The notes under the pieces are model-generated. The model did not search any database, had not been told where the DNA came from, and saw only the letters and a program-made list of their open reading frames with translations. DNA of 64,000 bases. Origin: Tritrichomonas musculus (Eukaryota > Parabasalia > Tritrichomonadida > Tritrichomonadidae). Position 1 is the first letter of the stretch. The number at the start of each line of letters is the position of its first letter. The DNA is taken from the NCBI GenBank assembly GCA_039105265.1, contig JAPFFF010000039.1:868001-932000 (forward strand). Direction: 5' to 3'. Below, piece after piece: positions 39,937 to 49,648 of the stretch. Both the position numbers and the translations under genes were made by a program.

Positions 39937-40453
39937 TGCATAATCTGTGTGGATGTGATCTAAGTGATCGTGACCAAAAATATATTTATGATGTTCTCGA
40001 CAACCAAGTTAACAATATGTAATCGAGTAATAGTTATACAGTCGAGTTATCATTCGAGTCGTCGATTAAGATATCATTCGAGTTAATAACCAAGTTAACG
40101 ATATGTAATCGAGTAATAGTTATACAGTCGAGTTAACAACTAAGTTCTCATTCGAGTTATACAGTCGAGTTATCATTCGAGTCGTCGATTAAGCTATCAT
40201 TCGAGTTAACGATATGTCATACAACCGAGTTATCATTCGAGTTCTACAACCAAGTTCACATTCGAGTTAATAACCAATTCGTCGATGTGTTCTACAACCA
40301 AGTTTACATTCGAGTTAATAACCAATTCGTCGATGTGTTATACAACTAAGTTCTCATTCGAGTTAATAACTAAGTCGTCGATGTGTTCTACAACTAAGTT
40401 CTCATTCGAGTTAATAACCAATTCGTCGATGTATGTAATCGATGTTAGTCTTT

Positions 40454-40479
40454 GGCTTTGCCAAGTTCGCGTAAGCGAA
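40454..40479 (+). repeat. Double mini-hairpin, copy 1
   Basis: GGC-TTT-GCC, spacer AAG, then TTCGC-GTAA-GCGAA. Confidence 0.75.
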
Positions 40480-40990
40480 TCGATGTTAGTCTCCGATGTA
40501 TGTAATCGATGGAGTTCATATTCGAGTTATACAGTCGAGTTAGTCTCCGAGTCGTCGATCATGTTCTCATTCGAGTTAACAAACAAGTTAACGATATGTC
40601 ATACAACCAAGTTATCATTCATGAGACCCATCGATACATAGTTATACAATATCATGCTCTAAACAGTCGAAATATATATGTTTTCACATAGAAATCGATA
40701 AGGTTAGTTACCCGGGTACGAATCGAGTTAGATCTAACCTCTTAACCTGAGATCTGTTTTTGGACTAATTTTTCCCAAAAATACATGTTCTACAACCAAG
40801 TTCTCATTCGAGTTATACAACTAAGTTCTCATTCGAGTTATACAACTAAGTTCTCATTCGAGATATCGATCATGTTATCATTCGAGTTATACAACTAAGT
40901 CGTCGATGTGTTCTACAACTAAGTTATCATTCGAGTTAATAACTAAGTTCTCATTCGAGTCGTCGATGTATGTAATCGATGTTAGTCTTT

Positions 40991-41016
40991 GGCTTTGCCA
41001 AGTTCGCGTAAGCGAA
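40991..41016 (+). repeat. Double mini-hairpin, copy 2
   Basis: Identical to the copy at 40454. Confidence 0.75.
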
Positions 41017-41093
41017 TCGATAGATGTATTCGATCTAGTCGTCGATGTATGTAATCGATCATGTTCTCATTCGAGTCGTCGATGTTAGTCTTT

Positions 41094-41119
41094 GGCTTTG
41101 CCAAGTTCGCGTAAGCGAA
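41094..41119 (+). repeat. Double mini-hairpin, copy 3
   Basis: Identical to the copy at 40454. Confidence 0.75.
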
Positions 41120-41383
41120 TCGATGTATGTAATCGATGGATGTATTCAATAGAGTTCTCATTCGAGTTGTCAATACATAGCTGTATCATAACATGCTCTA
41201 AACAGTTGAAAATATATATGTTTCCATATAGATTTCTCTAACCGCGGAATTCCGAGGTTAGCATTTTGGAGCTCAAAACAGTCAAAAATATAAGGTTTTC
41301 ATCATGAAATCACTAGAGTGCCAAATTGCACTTAAGCATTTCGGAGCTCAAATGCGACTGGTAGAATTCTACCATTCACTAAT

Positions 41384-41724
41384 TAATTTTTAGATCGAAT
41401 TCTTGATACGTTATTTGGATTACCTCTGCTTTGTTCGGATTTGCGTGGAACTGTTCTAGCTACATTGCATAGCTTACCATTTCGTTTAGTAAATCGTTTA
41501 TATTGCTGAGGAACATCTTCGTTAAGTGTTCTGGTGTCGAACTTGCTAGCATTCGGATTGCGGCGGAACAGAGTGTTAAGTGTCTTATAGTCTTGTTTGT
41601 TGGTTAACTCGGTAATAGCTCTCTTAAGTACTGCTAAGTCGGCTGTAGTGTACAATTCATCTAAGCCAATTTGTCCATTGTATGGAGTTTGCTTTGCAAA
41701 TGCTGTGTTCTTGTTCTTACTCAT
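41384..41724 (-). CDS. Small basic protein, unknown
   Basis: About 113 residues from MSKNKNTAFAKQTPYN (start 41724 chosen because the longer form adds a cysteine-rich leader of unlike composition). Two helical segments (TADLAVLKRAITEL, DYKTLNTLFRRN) and a basic end (VPRKSEQSRGNPNN). Codon use is protein-like. It is on the same strand as the helicase-element genes and may belong to that element. No family recognised. Confidence 0.45.
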
Positions 41725-41815
41725 TTCTCCGAAATTAAACTTACACATTTCTCGCACAAAAACAATACTATATTCACAATGCATGTATTAAATATGTAAT
41801 CCGAACCTAATAAAT

Positions 41816-42135
41816 GTTAGCGCTAACTGGTATAGTTGTTGGATCATGAAGCATGTCTCCGGGCTTCGGGTCCCTTTGGGACATTTGCATGCAAACTGCA
41901 GGCATGAGTTCGATTCGCTGCCATACCTATTTTTCGTATTATTTCGACCCATATTTGCTTTAGTGCCTGTTGGTGAAATATTTCCGCAGGGTAAGCTATT
42001 GCTTGTGGGTTACGGATAATACGAGGCATTTGCCGGCAGATGCAATCCTCGTAATGAAATGGCTTCGAGTCATTTCCCCAGCCTAGTGGATGCAATTGTT
42101 TCTCTTTATAAGGGATTGGATGTACGATCCCGGTG
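41816..42135 (+). ncRNA. Structured RNA candidate rich in perfect hairpins
   Basis: A GC-richer island with consecutive inverted repeats: GTTAGC-GCTAAC (41816-41827), CCG-GGCTT-CGG (41859-41869), GTCCC-TTT-GGGAC (41870-41882) and the palindrome TTTGCATGCAAA (41884-41895). Further on come ACGAGG...CCTCGT enclosing CATTTGCC-GGCAGATG (42021-42052), GAAATG...CATTTC (42056-42076) and GGGAT...ATCCC (42112-42131). The minus-strand frame across it has poor protein character. Known RNA families were not recognised. It could equally be a cluster of mobile palindromes. Confidence 0.4.
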
Positions 42136-42201
42136 TTGGTTTTTGCTCCGCGGATATTATTTTTGGTCTCATCATGTATTAGTCTTTACATCGAGGTCTT
42201 A

Positions 42202-42316
42202 GGCCCTGCGGCGAGGTCTGGTCTCGAATTTCATTACACCCTTAACTAGTCGAGATATCTCATATTTCAGCTTATTCATATCATTCATCTCAAAGAGCTC
42301 AGTCAATTCAGTCATT
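42202..42316 (-). CDS. Small ORF with upstream ATTTTT box
   Basis: A 37-codon frame, MTELTELFEMNDMNKLKYEI..., ending in an Arg-rich tail. An ATTTTTAGTTTACATTAA leader precedes the ATG, similar to the Polinton penton-candidate leader (ATTTTTGTTTACTTAA). This argues that it is, or was, a gene start of a virus-like element. Function unknown. Confidence 0.4.
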
Positions 42317-42355
42317 TAATGTAAACTAAAAATACATCTAAAACACATAATTATT

Positions 42356-42715
42356 TCATTTCTTCACCAATTTATACACTCTACCCATCTTACCATTGGT
42401 CTTAACATATCTCATCTTAATTTCATATCCATCTGGAATCGATTTCATATCTATTCCATAATAATCATATAGCTCTCTCTTAGTAGAGAATTCATTATTC
42501 GTATTAAGTTTAGTCTCAGATGCCTTGGATGTCTCAGATGCCTTATCTACCTTATCTGTGTTGGTCTCATTCATGTTTATATCAATGTTAACATTCATAT
42601 TTATATCAATCTTAATATTTACGGGGTCATTGTTCGAATCATTTGTTTCGCAAACTCCGCTATGTGGATTATTGGCTCCACCAAGTTCGCTTTGTGAATC
42701 GTCATCTGTATTCAT
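42356..42715 (-). CDS. KELYxYYG-domain protein, single domain
   Basis: A 119-residue protein: a low-complexity Asn/Asp/Thr/Ser-rich N-terminal half, then about 44 residues of a domain (FSTKRELYDYYG, IKMRYVKTNGKMGRVYKLV) that occurs twice in the helicase-linked ORF at 44374-44964. The domain is short, basic and ends in a beta-like RVYKLV strand, suggesting a nucleic-acid-binding module (inference). A double mini-hairpin lies inside the low-complexity half at 42674-42698. Confidence 0.55.
   Translation of the reverse strand: MNTDDDSQSELGGANNPHSGVCETNDSNNDPVNIKIDINMNVNIDINMNETNTDKVDKASETSKASETKLNTNNEFSTKRELYDYYGIDMKSIPDGYEIKMRYVKTNGKMGRVYKLVKK
42674..42698 (+). repeat. Double mini-hairpin, diverged copy
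   Basis: GGCTCCACC, spacer AAG, then TTCGC-TTT-GTGAA; pairing in the second stem is kept through a G-T pair. A half copy (TTCGC-GTAA-GCGAG) follows at 42734-42747. Confidence 0.65.
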
Positions 42716-42806
42716 TTCATTGTATCCATCAAGTTCGCGTAAGCGAGTCGATACATAGCTGTCATGAGATCCATAAATAGCATCTCAATCTTCATTAAGT
42801 GCTCTG

Positions 42807-43005
42807 TTAATCCAACCTAATTAATTCGCCATACATTTGCTTTAATAATCTCATTTTCATGTTCCACATGTTAATATATCTCTTGCCATAAGCTTTATCA
42901 CATACATTTCCATAATAGCGTGCATATAATCTATTTATAGCTGCCTCATTATTATCATTATCAGCTTTATATCTCTTTATCTCATTAATGAGTTCATTAT
43001 ATCTA
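42807..43005 (-). pseudogene. Small element gene cut by a mariner-like insertion
   Basis: A basic, helical frame (AINRLYARYYGNVCDKAYGK) on the same strand as the helicase genes. The mariner-like element at 43006-44268 sits inside it, with related coding sequence on the far side (about 44271-44345). It belongs to the helicase-bearing virus-like element relic; function unknown. Confidence 0.5.
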
Positions 43006-44268
43006 CAGGGTGTTCGATTATGACCTGGAATCAATCCATTTGAAATAAAAAAAATTGATTTCATATGATATAATAAACAAGCAGATTATATAGTATTTGT
43101 GTAATTATTTATGCTGCATAATACACTACTGTGATTGAGAAATGATTCTTTTTTTCGTGTACGTTTATAATTTTCATTTTTTTTATTTCTTTAAAAAAAT
43201 TTTTTATTTATATTTTTGATTCACTATCAAAGCCTTTTTAATAATTTATATTATTATTATATGATTAATATATTTTGATATATGTTGGTTTTGATTTAGA
43301 TTAAATTAACTATTTTTAGCTAATTATAGTCAAGCAAATGGACGTTTAATTTTTCTATATACAATATGGACGTTTAAATTTATATAAATGATTTTGTTTT
43401 ATCAAGCAAAGTATAAAAAAATGTTTTAATGACAAAATAATAATATGAATTGTGTATTTTATATTTTTAGTAATTAAATCATTTTTAGTTAAATATTGAT
43501 TTAAAAAAATTCTTTTTAAATACCTTCCCCGCAGTTCTATGAAACTTTATCATTAAAAAAAAAAAGATTTATTCATTAAAAGATTTACACCAGAGTGTAT
43601 ATATAACGATAATTAATATTTATTGGAATCATTATTATGATGTTCATTGCTGTTGTTTTTTATAATTTTATTTTCCAATTTCTTGTGGAAAATGAAAAAT
43701 ATATTAAATATTTGAAATAATAGACTTTGTTTGGAAAAAATTGTTTAGTGAAAAAAAAGCAATAAAATCAAAATAACTTCAAAGTATTTTTTTAAATTAT
43801 ATAAATAGAAATATATGTACTTTAAGTAAATGAATAAGTATGTTTTATATAATTATCTTTGATATATCAAGAAAATAATTGAATAATTTCTTGACCAAAA
43901 TTTTAAATAATTTTTTTCAAAGGTAAGAAATAATACAATAAAGTTTTTACTTACAATTCTATATCAAAGCAAATGCATTAGATAAAATATATATGAATGT
44001 TATTATTACGATTTATTATTTTTATAGTATACTCATTTGATTTATTATACTTAGAGTATAAATAGATATATCAAAATTTTATATTGATCATTAAATTTTA
44101 AGCAAAAAAAATAAAAAAAAATTATGTCACATTTTCTAACCGTCGATTTTTTTTAATATTAAATATTCAATAAGAAATCCATTTTTAATGTATATATTGT
44201 ATTGGCACATTTAAAATTAAAATTCAGTGCTTATTTATCGTTATTCCAGGTAATTAATGAACACCCTG
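43006..44268. mobile_element. Mariner-like element without recognisable transposase
   Basis: 1263 bp with inverted ends CAGGGTGTTC (left from 43006; right end GAACACCCTG at 44268), extended by a shared ACCTGGAAT block on each side, and TA duplications (43004-43005, 44269-44270). TIR sequence, TA target and length match a mariner such as Tvmar1 of Trichomonas. The interior is extremely AT-rich and I find no transposase frame, so it is either fully decayed or a noncoding derivative. Confidence 0.8.
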
Positions 44269-44373
44269 TATCTTGTTCATATTTAGAGTTAAGATGAATT
44301 AATTTGTTAATACCAATATCTGCATCATAAAATTCTACCATTTTTATAAAAAATAAATTAAATATTTATGTAA

Positions 44374-46053
44374 TTAAATGGAAACAAGCATGTATTTTCT
44401 GACCCTCTTACCATCAATTGTAGGTCGCATCTCTTTAATCTTAAGTGTATTCGGAAATATCTTGGTGCCATAGTAGCTGTATAACTCTTTTTTACCTCTA
44501 AACTCAACATTTAAGGATCTACCATTAAATTCACTTATAGCATTATCTGCTTTGTCTGTAGATGACTTATCATTCGATTCCATTGCTTTAGTATTAAGGT
44601 CTGTGGAATCAGGTATCATTGAAACATTCTCATTATAAATCAATCTATACATTCGAGCTCGCTTACCATCATCACATGTATTCTTGCTCATTATAATCTT
44701 ATAAGGATGTGGGAATATCTTGGTACCATAGTAACTGTATAACTCTTTTTTACCCTTAAATCGAATATTAAGATCTTTACCATTATACATATTTTCATTA
44801 TACAATTCATTATTAAATTCAATTGGCTTATTTTCATTGTCATCTGGATTACTAATCTTATTTAATAGTGTATCGCTTAATATAATTTCCCCATGCTTAT
44901 TTAATATTCTCATCCATTTATCTATATTTGTATTACGCCATGCTTTAACTCTGGTATCATGCAATCTATTATAGTATCTGTCTGCTAGATTATTACTTAT
45001 CGATTTATTAACTACACCATCAATATTAAGGAATAAGTAGGTGATACTATTACTAGATCTATTTCGACCAATAAACTGCTCAACTGAGGAATAATTGTCT
45101 AAGGGTGTCTGTATGAAGATTTATAATACATTATCATTAATAGATTGTCCAGCTTGTATCGTACTAGTGCATACAACAACCTTATTCATTATTGGATCAC
45201 CATTCGATTTATCAACAAATCTGCCATTAATCAACTCAGTCTCTTTATTATCTCCATTATACAATAATGCACCAATATTCTCTTTAACAAGCAATTCTTT
45301 CAATGATCGGCCTTCATGCTTATCCTCAATCTTAATAATAATCGCATTAAAGTCATTTATATTAGTCTTAACTAATTCAATTATTTCATGATACTGTAAT
45401 GATAAATTAGTCAACTTATTAATATATAACTTTCTATGATAGTGAGTACTTATTACTGGACTTATAGTAACATAATCTTTAAACACAGACAGGTGCTTTA
45501 ATTCTCTGGGGGTGGCTGTAATAAGTCCAACATAATTAAATTCTCGCGTCATCTCTATTGATGCTGGATGTAATAACAATAAGTGAGCTTCATCGATAAA
45601 CAAATGATATTTATTAAGTAGATTTCCATGTGTAAACTCAATTATACTACCTAAACATCTAGATGTTGTGTGATATGTAGTGATGATCACTCGAACATTA
45701 TTATCAAATGCTAACTTAATGTCTTTAAATGCGCCATCATTAGTGCATAACTTAACAGAGTCTTCACTATAATCAACTGCATTATAGAAATCAACAGCAA
45801 TATTGGTAGTGGGAACAATAATTATATAATTATTATCTTTGCTGTCTTTAATATGATTCATCAATGCTGTCGACTTACCAGATCCAATTGGCGCATCTAA
45901 TATAAATTTGCATGTATCGAATACTATTTCATGAGTAATATCTTGCTTAGTAATCGATATCTTATAAGTAGATACAGGAATGGTGTCAAACAAAGTGGAT
46001 TCGAGATATTGGGACATTTGGGACAAAATTAAAAAATATATATTTTGGGACAA
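44374..46053 (-). pseudogene. Broken SF2-type helicase of a virus-like element, copy A
   Basis: A superfamily-2-like NTPase/helicase. Walker A is FILDAPIGSGKSTALMN, motif Ia-like IIIVPTTNIAVDFY, the DEAH box is LFIDEAHLLLL, motif III-like GLITATP, and a motif VI-like QFIGRNRS lies further on. The downstream part holds two copies of a short KKELYSYYG domain (about 44374-44780). The closest style is viral origin-binding/DEAH helicases, but the precise family is not established. The gene looks broken at about one place. The likely start is near 46017 (MSQYLEST) or above. The same gene type recurs at 55104-56029 and 63240-63600. Confidence 0.7.
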
Positions 46054-46520
46054 CTGGACTTGTTTCCATTTAATTCAATCTAGAGATCATTTATATTTAA
46101 TCGATAGCTGGATTGTTTCCATTTAATTCAATCTAGAGATCATTTCCATTTAATCGATAGCCGGATTGTTCCCATTTAATGAGATAGTTGGTATTATTAT
46201 ATGTTTTATTAGCCGGATTGTTTCCATTTAATTCAATCTAGAAATCATTTACATCTAATGTTATATGTTTTGGTAGCTATAACATATTAAATCATCTATA
46301 TTTATAAGCGAACTGTTTCAATTAATATTATTATTAACATAATTATTGATCTATTGGATGCCCGGATAGTTCATTGGATGTACTCCATCATGTTATTTTA
46401 GAGCTATAATTGCTTATTTGAGCTTATTTTCATGTAAATCATAATATGGACATAACGCTATGGACGGCACAAATGGACGACCTTATATAGTAGAATGTGC
46501 CATAGCTATATGGTATATCT
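46054..46520. repeat. AT-rich spacer with repeated TTTCCATTTAATTCAATC blocks
   Basis: A unit of about 45 bp containing GGATTGTTTCCATTTAATTC and TCTAGAGATCATTT occurs at least three times between 46060 and 46250. Nothing coding. Confidence 0.65.
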
Positions 46521-46572
46521 GTTAAGGAGCGAAGCGTGTGGCGGAGAGCTTTAGCTCGGAGCCATCCTTAAC
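46521..46572. repeat. Nested multi-stem palindrome
   Basis: Outer stem GTTAAGGA (46521-46528) pairs with TCCTTAAC (46565-46572). Inside lie GCG-AA-GCG-like sequence, TGGC (46539-46542) pairing with GCCA (46561-46564), and GAGC-TTTA-GCTC (46546-46557). GC-rich island in AT-rich DNA between two element genes. Confidence 0.75.
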
Positions 46573-46981
46573 ATTACTACTTCTGAATATTGCTAATTAA
46601 CAATCTTATAATTCCTTCGAAGCATCAACTTTTGAAAATAGTTCATCGTTTTCTTCTGTTTTGAAAATGATAAAATCGATATTGTTTGACAATTTTTTTA
46701 ATACAAAGTGAGCTCACTTTGAATATTTCAAAGAGTTTAGCAATTCTCCTCTTTGTTATGTCGTCTTTTTGTTTTTGTATTAATTAAAAAAGATTTTAAC
46801 ATTTTCTTTTATTATTTTACTCTTTTCTTGTATTTGTGAAAATAAATATTTAAGTAGTATATACTAGTCGGTTTCAGCAGCATGTCTCCCCACACGTCAA
46901 CACGAACTAGTTAAAAAAAAAAATTAAAAAAATAAAAAATTTAAAAATAAAAATTTTTTTCTCCACGATGGTTCTCACTAC

Positions 46982-47062
46982 TGCCCACCATTTATGAAAT
47001 GACACAGGTACCCCACCCACCCACCTCAATGCCCACCATCTATGAAAAGGCACAGGTACCTG
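46982..47062 (+). repeat. Two direct repeats of a 30-bp block
   Basis: TGCCCACCATTTATGAAA...CACAGGTACC occurs twice (about 46983 and 47032), separated by a run of CCCACC units, just before the stop side of the fibre-like gene. Confidence 0.65.
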
Positions 47063-47100
47063 CCCCGAGAATCTCGTACATATCCCTACTCATGGATATT

Positions 47101-47830
47101 TTATGGTTTTGAATAAGCTTTAAGATATGCAGTACGTTTATAATATGAACCAAATGAATCCTTTAATTCATCTGGAACTTTACAATAACCGCTTGAATTT
47201 TGAGTTAAAGGTTCTGTATTTCCATTTAATTCATCAAGATAATATATATATTCATCATTCTCTTTATCCCATTTGAGCCTAACATAGTGTATGACATCAT
47301 CTAAATCATCAAATACTCCAGTATATTCTGTATCATCATTATACGTAGCAAAACTAAAATCAAAATACAATACTCCTGGCTGTCTTTCTTCAGTAATGTA
47401 ATAATCTCTTTCATCAACTTCATGATATGTAAGCCCTTGATAGATATCTGGCAAAGTTGGTGTTGGTGGTCCATGTGGTTCAAGTGCATAATTTCTTGAG
47501 TCTAGCGCGGCAATCATATCTTTTAATGCGATATTTTCACCCTCTAATGTCTCTATCCTACGTATAAGTACATCTAAACCTTCATTAGCTTCATCCACTG
47601 TAGGGTAGTTATCAAACTCTGCCTCTAGCTCATTGACCTTCTCAGCTAACAACTTGAAACAAGGCTTGAGTGAGTCCCTAAACATTTTGCTGATATCTAT
47701 AGCACCATTTAATGTCAAGGTTCCTATATCAGGGTTATCATTCTCATCAGTAAAAGGTAGTTCATCTAATTGCTTATACTCTTCCTCACACCAGGTAATT
47801 ATAGGTGTTATATCTTTGGTTATGCTTCTT
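47101..47830 (-). pseudogene. Fibre-like gene of the helicase element, copy A
   Basis: The open part starts MTLNGAIDISKMFRDSLKPC, has a coiled coil (VNELEAEFDNYPTVDEANEG, RRIETLEGENIALKDMIAAL) and ends in a beta-rich domain (YYITEERQPGVLYFDFSF). This is the same stalk-plus-head plan as the Polinton fibre genes. Coding sequence without a visible ATG continues to about 47830, so the N-terminus is probably incomplete. Belongs to the virus-like relic; presumed attachment protein. Confidence 0.5.
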
Positions 47831-47944
47831 TAACGTCCCGTGTAAAAAATCCCTACATTTGTCATTAATGACTACAAAAAAATATTTACCACGATTGAAA
47901 TGTACCCGACGCTAAATCCAGCTGAAGAGCCAACACCGATTTTT

Positions 47945-48025
47945 TTACTTCGCTTCAAGAGCCGCAATTCGAGCTTCTAATTCTGCAATTTTAGCCTCAT
48001 AAACACTTTTTAGTATGTTAAAAAC
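47945..48025 (-). pseudogene. Coiled-coil tail fragment
   Basis: A minus-strand frame reads ILKSVYEAKIAELEARIAAL before its stop, clear heptads without any upstream gene. Remnant of an unknown gene, possibly another fibre stalk. Confidence 0.4.
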
Positions 48026-48029
48026 CTAC

Positions 48030-48955
48030 ATGCATATCAATGTTATAAAAAATAATTATTAGGAGAGGAAGTTTGAAATATGCTGAAGGTCTATACATAT
48101 TCATATTGTAATAAAAAATCAAATTTTTGATGAAAGAGTAGATAATTGTAAGTAATTAAAAAAATAAAAATCGTAATTTCGGAAATCTTAGAATCTTGAG
48201 TAAATTTTTTTGTTAAATATCATTCGTGCGAGATTTTGGCTTATATTGCGATAAGGACTTACGCGTTCGAGCAGGTTCCACTAATCAAAATGAAAACAGC
48301 AAAAAAAAGGTGATGTGTTATTTATTCTCATTTTTGATCGTAAATTTTCAATGCTTCTTCTCAATTATTCTGAAACCTCATATAAAAAGTTCTAACAAAA
48401 TTTTAATAAAAATAGATTTATCCTGTTATTAAAATCTGATTTTTATAAATAAACAAACTTTTTAATCTTGTGAAAATATATATAAATAAATTGTTTAATG
48501 TGTGTTAAGCCAAAATGGCTCTAATATCGTTTTTTAAAATTTTTTTGGGGAAATCTTTAATATATATGGATAATCATTCAAATATTTTGTTATTGCTTAA
48601 TGAGTGGAAAGTAGTAGAAATGCAAAATGAAAATTTTGGTGAAATGTTTCATAGAAAACCCGAACATTATTTATCTTCGTAGATTCTATGTGTTTTATGA
48701 AAAGTTACACCGAATAAAAATATTATTTTAAAGATATCTTAAAATATAAATCAGAAATATACCTTATATTCTAATTATTTATTATAAAATAATATTATTT
48801 TAAAAGAAATAATATATTTTAATTTAAAAAATTAAATATTTGATTGAATATTTATGTATTTTTGTATAATTTTTGTTTTCATTTTATTTCATAACCATCT
48901 CACACTCGGTTTTGAGTTCATTTTTTATTTGACGAAAGGACATTTACAGCTAGAA
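48030..48955. other. AT-rich DNA, nothing recognised
   Basis: Long A/T stretches with poly-A tracts; no gene, TIR or RNA structure that I can support. Confidence 0.5.
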
Positions 48956-49520
48956 GCAACGACTTGTTTTCATTATGACAGCAGATGTAATAAAGAGCTG
49001 AACGGGTGGCTCATTGCTTAACTACAACACTGGTGATTGCAATATCATATAACAACATTTGCCTTTGTCTTTTATATTAAGCAACGACTTGTTTTTATTA
49101 CGACAGCAGATGTAATAAAGAGCTGAACGGGTGGCTCATTGCTTAACTACAACACTGGTGATTGCAATATCATATAACAACATTTGCCTTTGTCTTTTAT
49201 ATTAAGCAACGACTTGTTTTTATTACGACAGCAGATGTAATAAAGAGCTGAACGGGTGGCTCATTGCTTAACTACAACACTGGTGATTGCAATATCATAT
49301 AACAACATTTGCCTTTGTCTTTTATATTAAGCAACGACTTGTTTTTATTACGACAGCAGATGTAATAAAGAGCTGAACGGGTGGCTCATTGCTTAACTAC
49401 AACACTGGTGATTGCAATATCATATAACAACATTTGCCTTTGTCTTTTATATTAAGCAACGACTTGTTTTTATTACGACAGCAGATGTAATAAAGAGCTG
49501 AACGGGTGGCTCATTGCTTC
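48956..49520 (+). repeat. 125-bp tandem repeat, about 4.5 copies
   Basis: Units start at 48956, 49081, 49206, 49331 and 49456 with GCAACGACTTGTTTT; each contains AGAGCTGAACGGGTGGCTCA and ACATTTGCCTTTGTC. Copies 2-4 look identical; the first has two changes at its start. It directly precedes the hAT transposase gene and may be a subterminal repeat or promoter-proximal array of that transposon. Confidence 0.9.
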
Positions 49521-49648
49521 ACTACTTATGATATCATATAATGAAACAGTCATCTTAGGCCATGGTCATAAACATATAAAAAGAAAAGGCTGAAAAAGTA
49601 TGACCATGGTCAAGGCTGATTACAACAACAATGGTCAATAAAAATTAA

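Larger units (their letters stand above)
39960..41200. repeat. Complex tandem-repeat (satellite) region
   Basis: Irregular repeats of short blocks such as TCATTCGAGTTATACA, AACTAAGTTCTCATTCGAG, TCGTCGATGT and GATGTATGTAATCGATG fill 1.2 kb. Two longer units sharing CATGCTCTAAACAGT and AATATATATGTTT lie at about 40637-40710 and 41171-41260, each followed by a CTAACC...GGTTAG-type palindrome. Three copies of a double mini-hairpin are embedded (40454, 40991, 41094). Six-frame ORFs here are repeat artefacts. Confidence 0.85.

Noticed and set aside
41829-41925. tRNA-like Pol III signature (A-box-like TGGTATAGTTGTTGG, B-box-like AGTTCGATTCG)
   Set aside because: Spacing is suggestive, but no cloverleaf forms: T-stem and anticodon stem do not pair properly. 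It may be a decayed tRNA-derived element at most.
43139-44220. Mariner transposase expected inside the mariner-like element
   Set aside because: Checked both strands for DD34D-type landmarks; only AT-rich noncoding sequence seen.
48956-49520. Array resembling rDNA spacer or CRISPR
   Set aside because: Head-to-tail 125-bp units with no spacers and no rRNA nearby.
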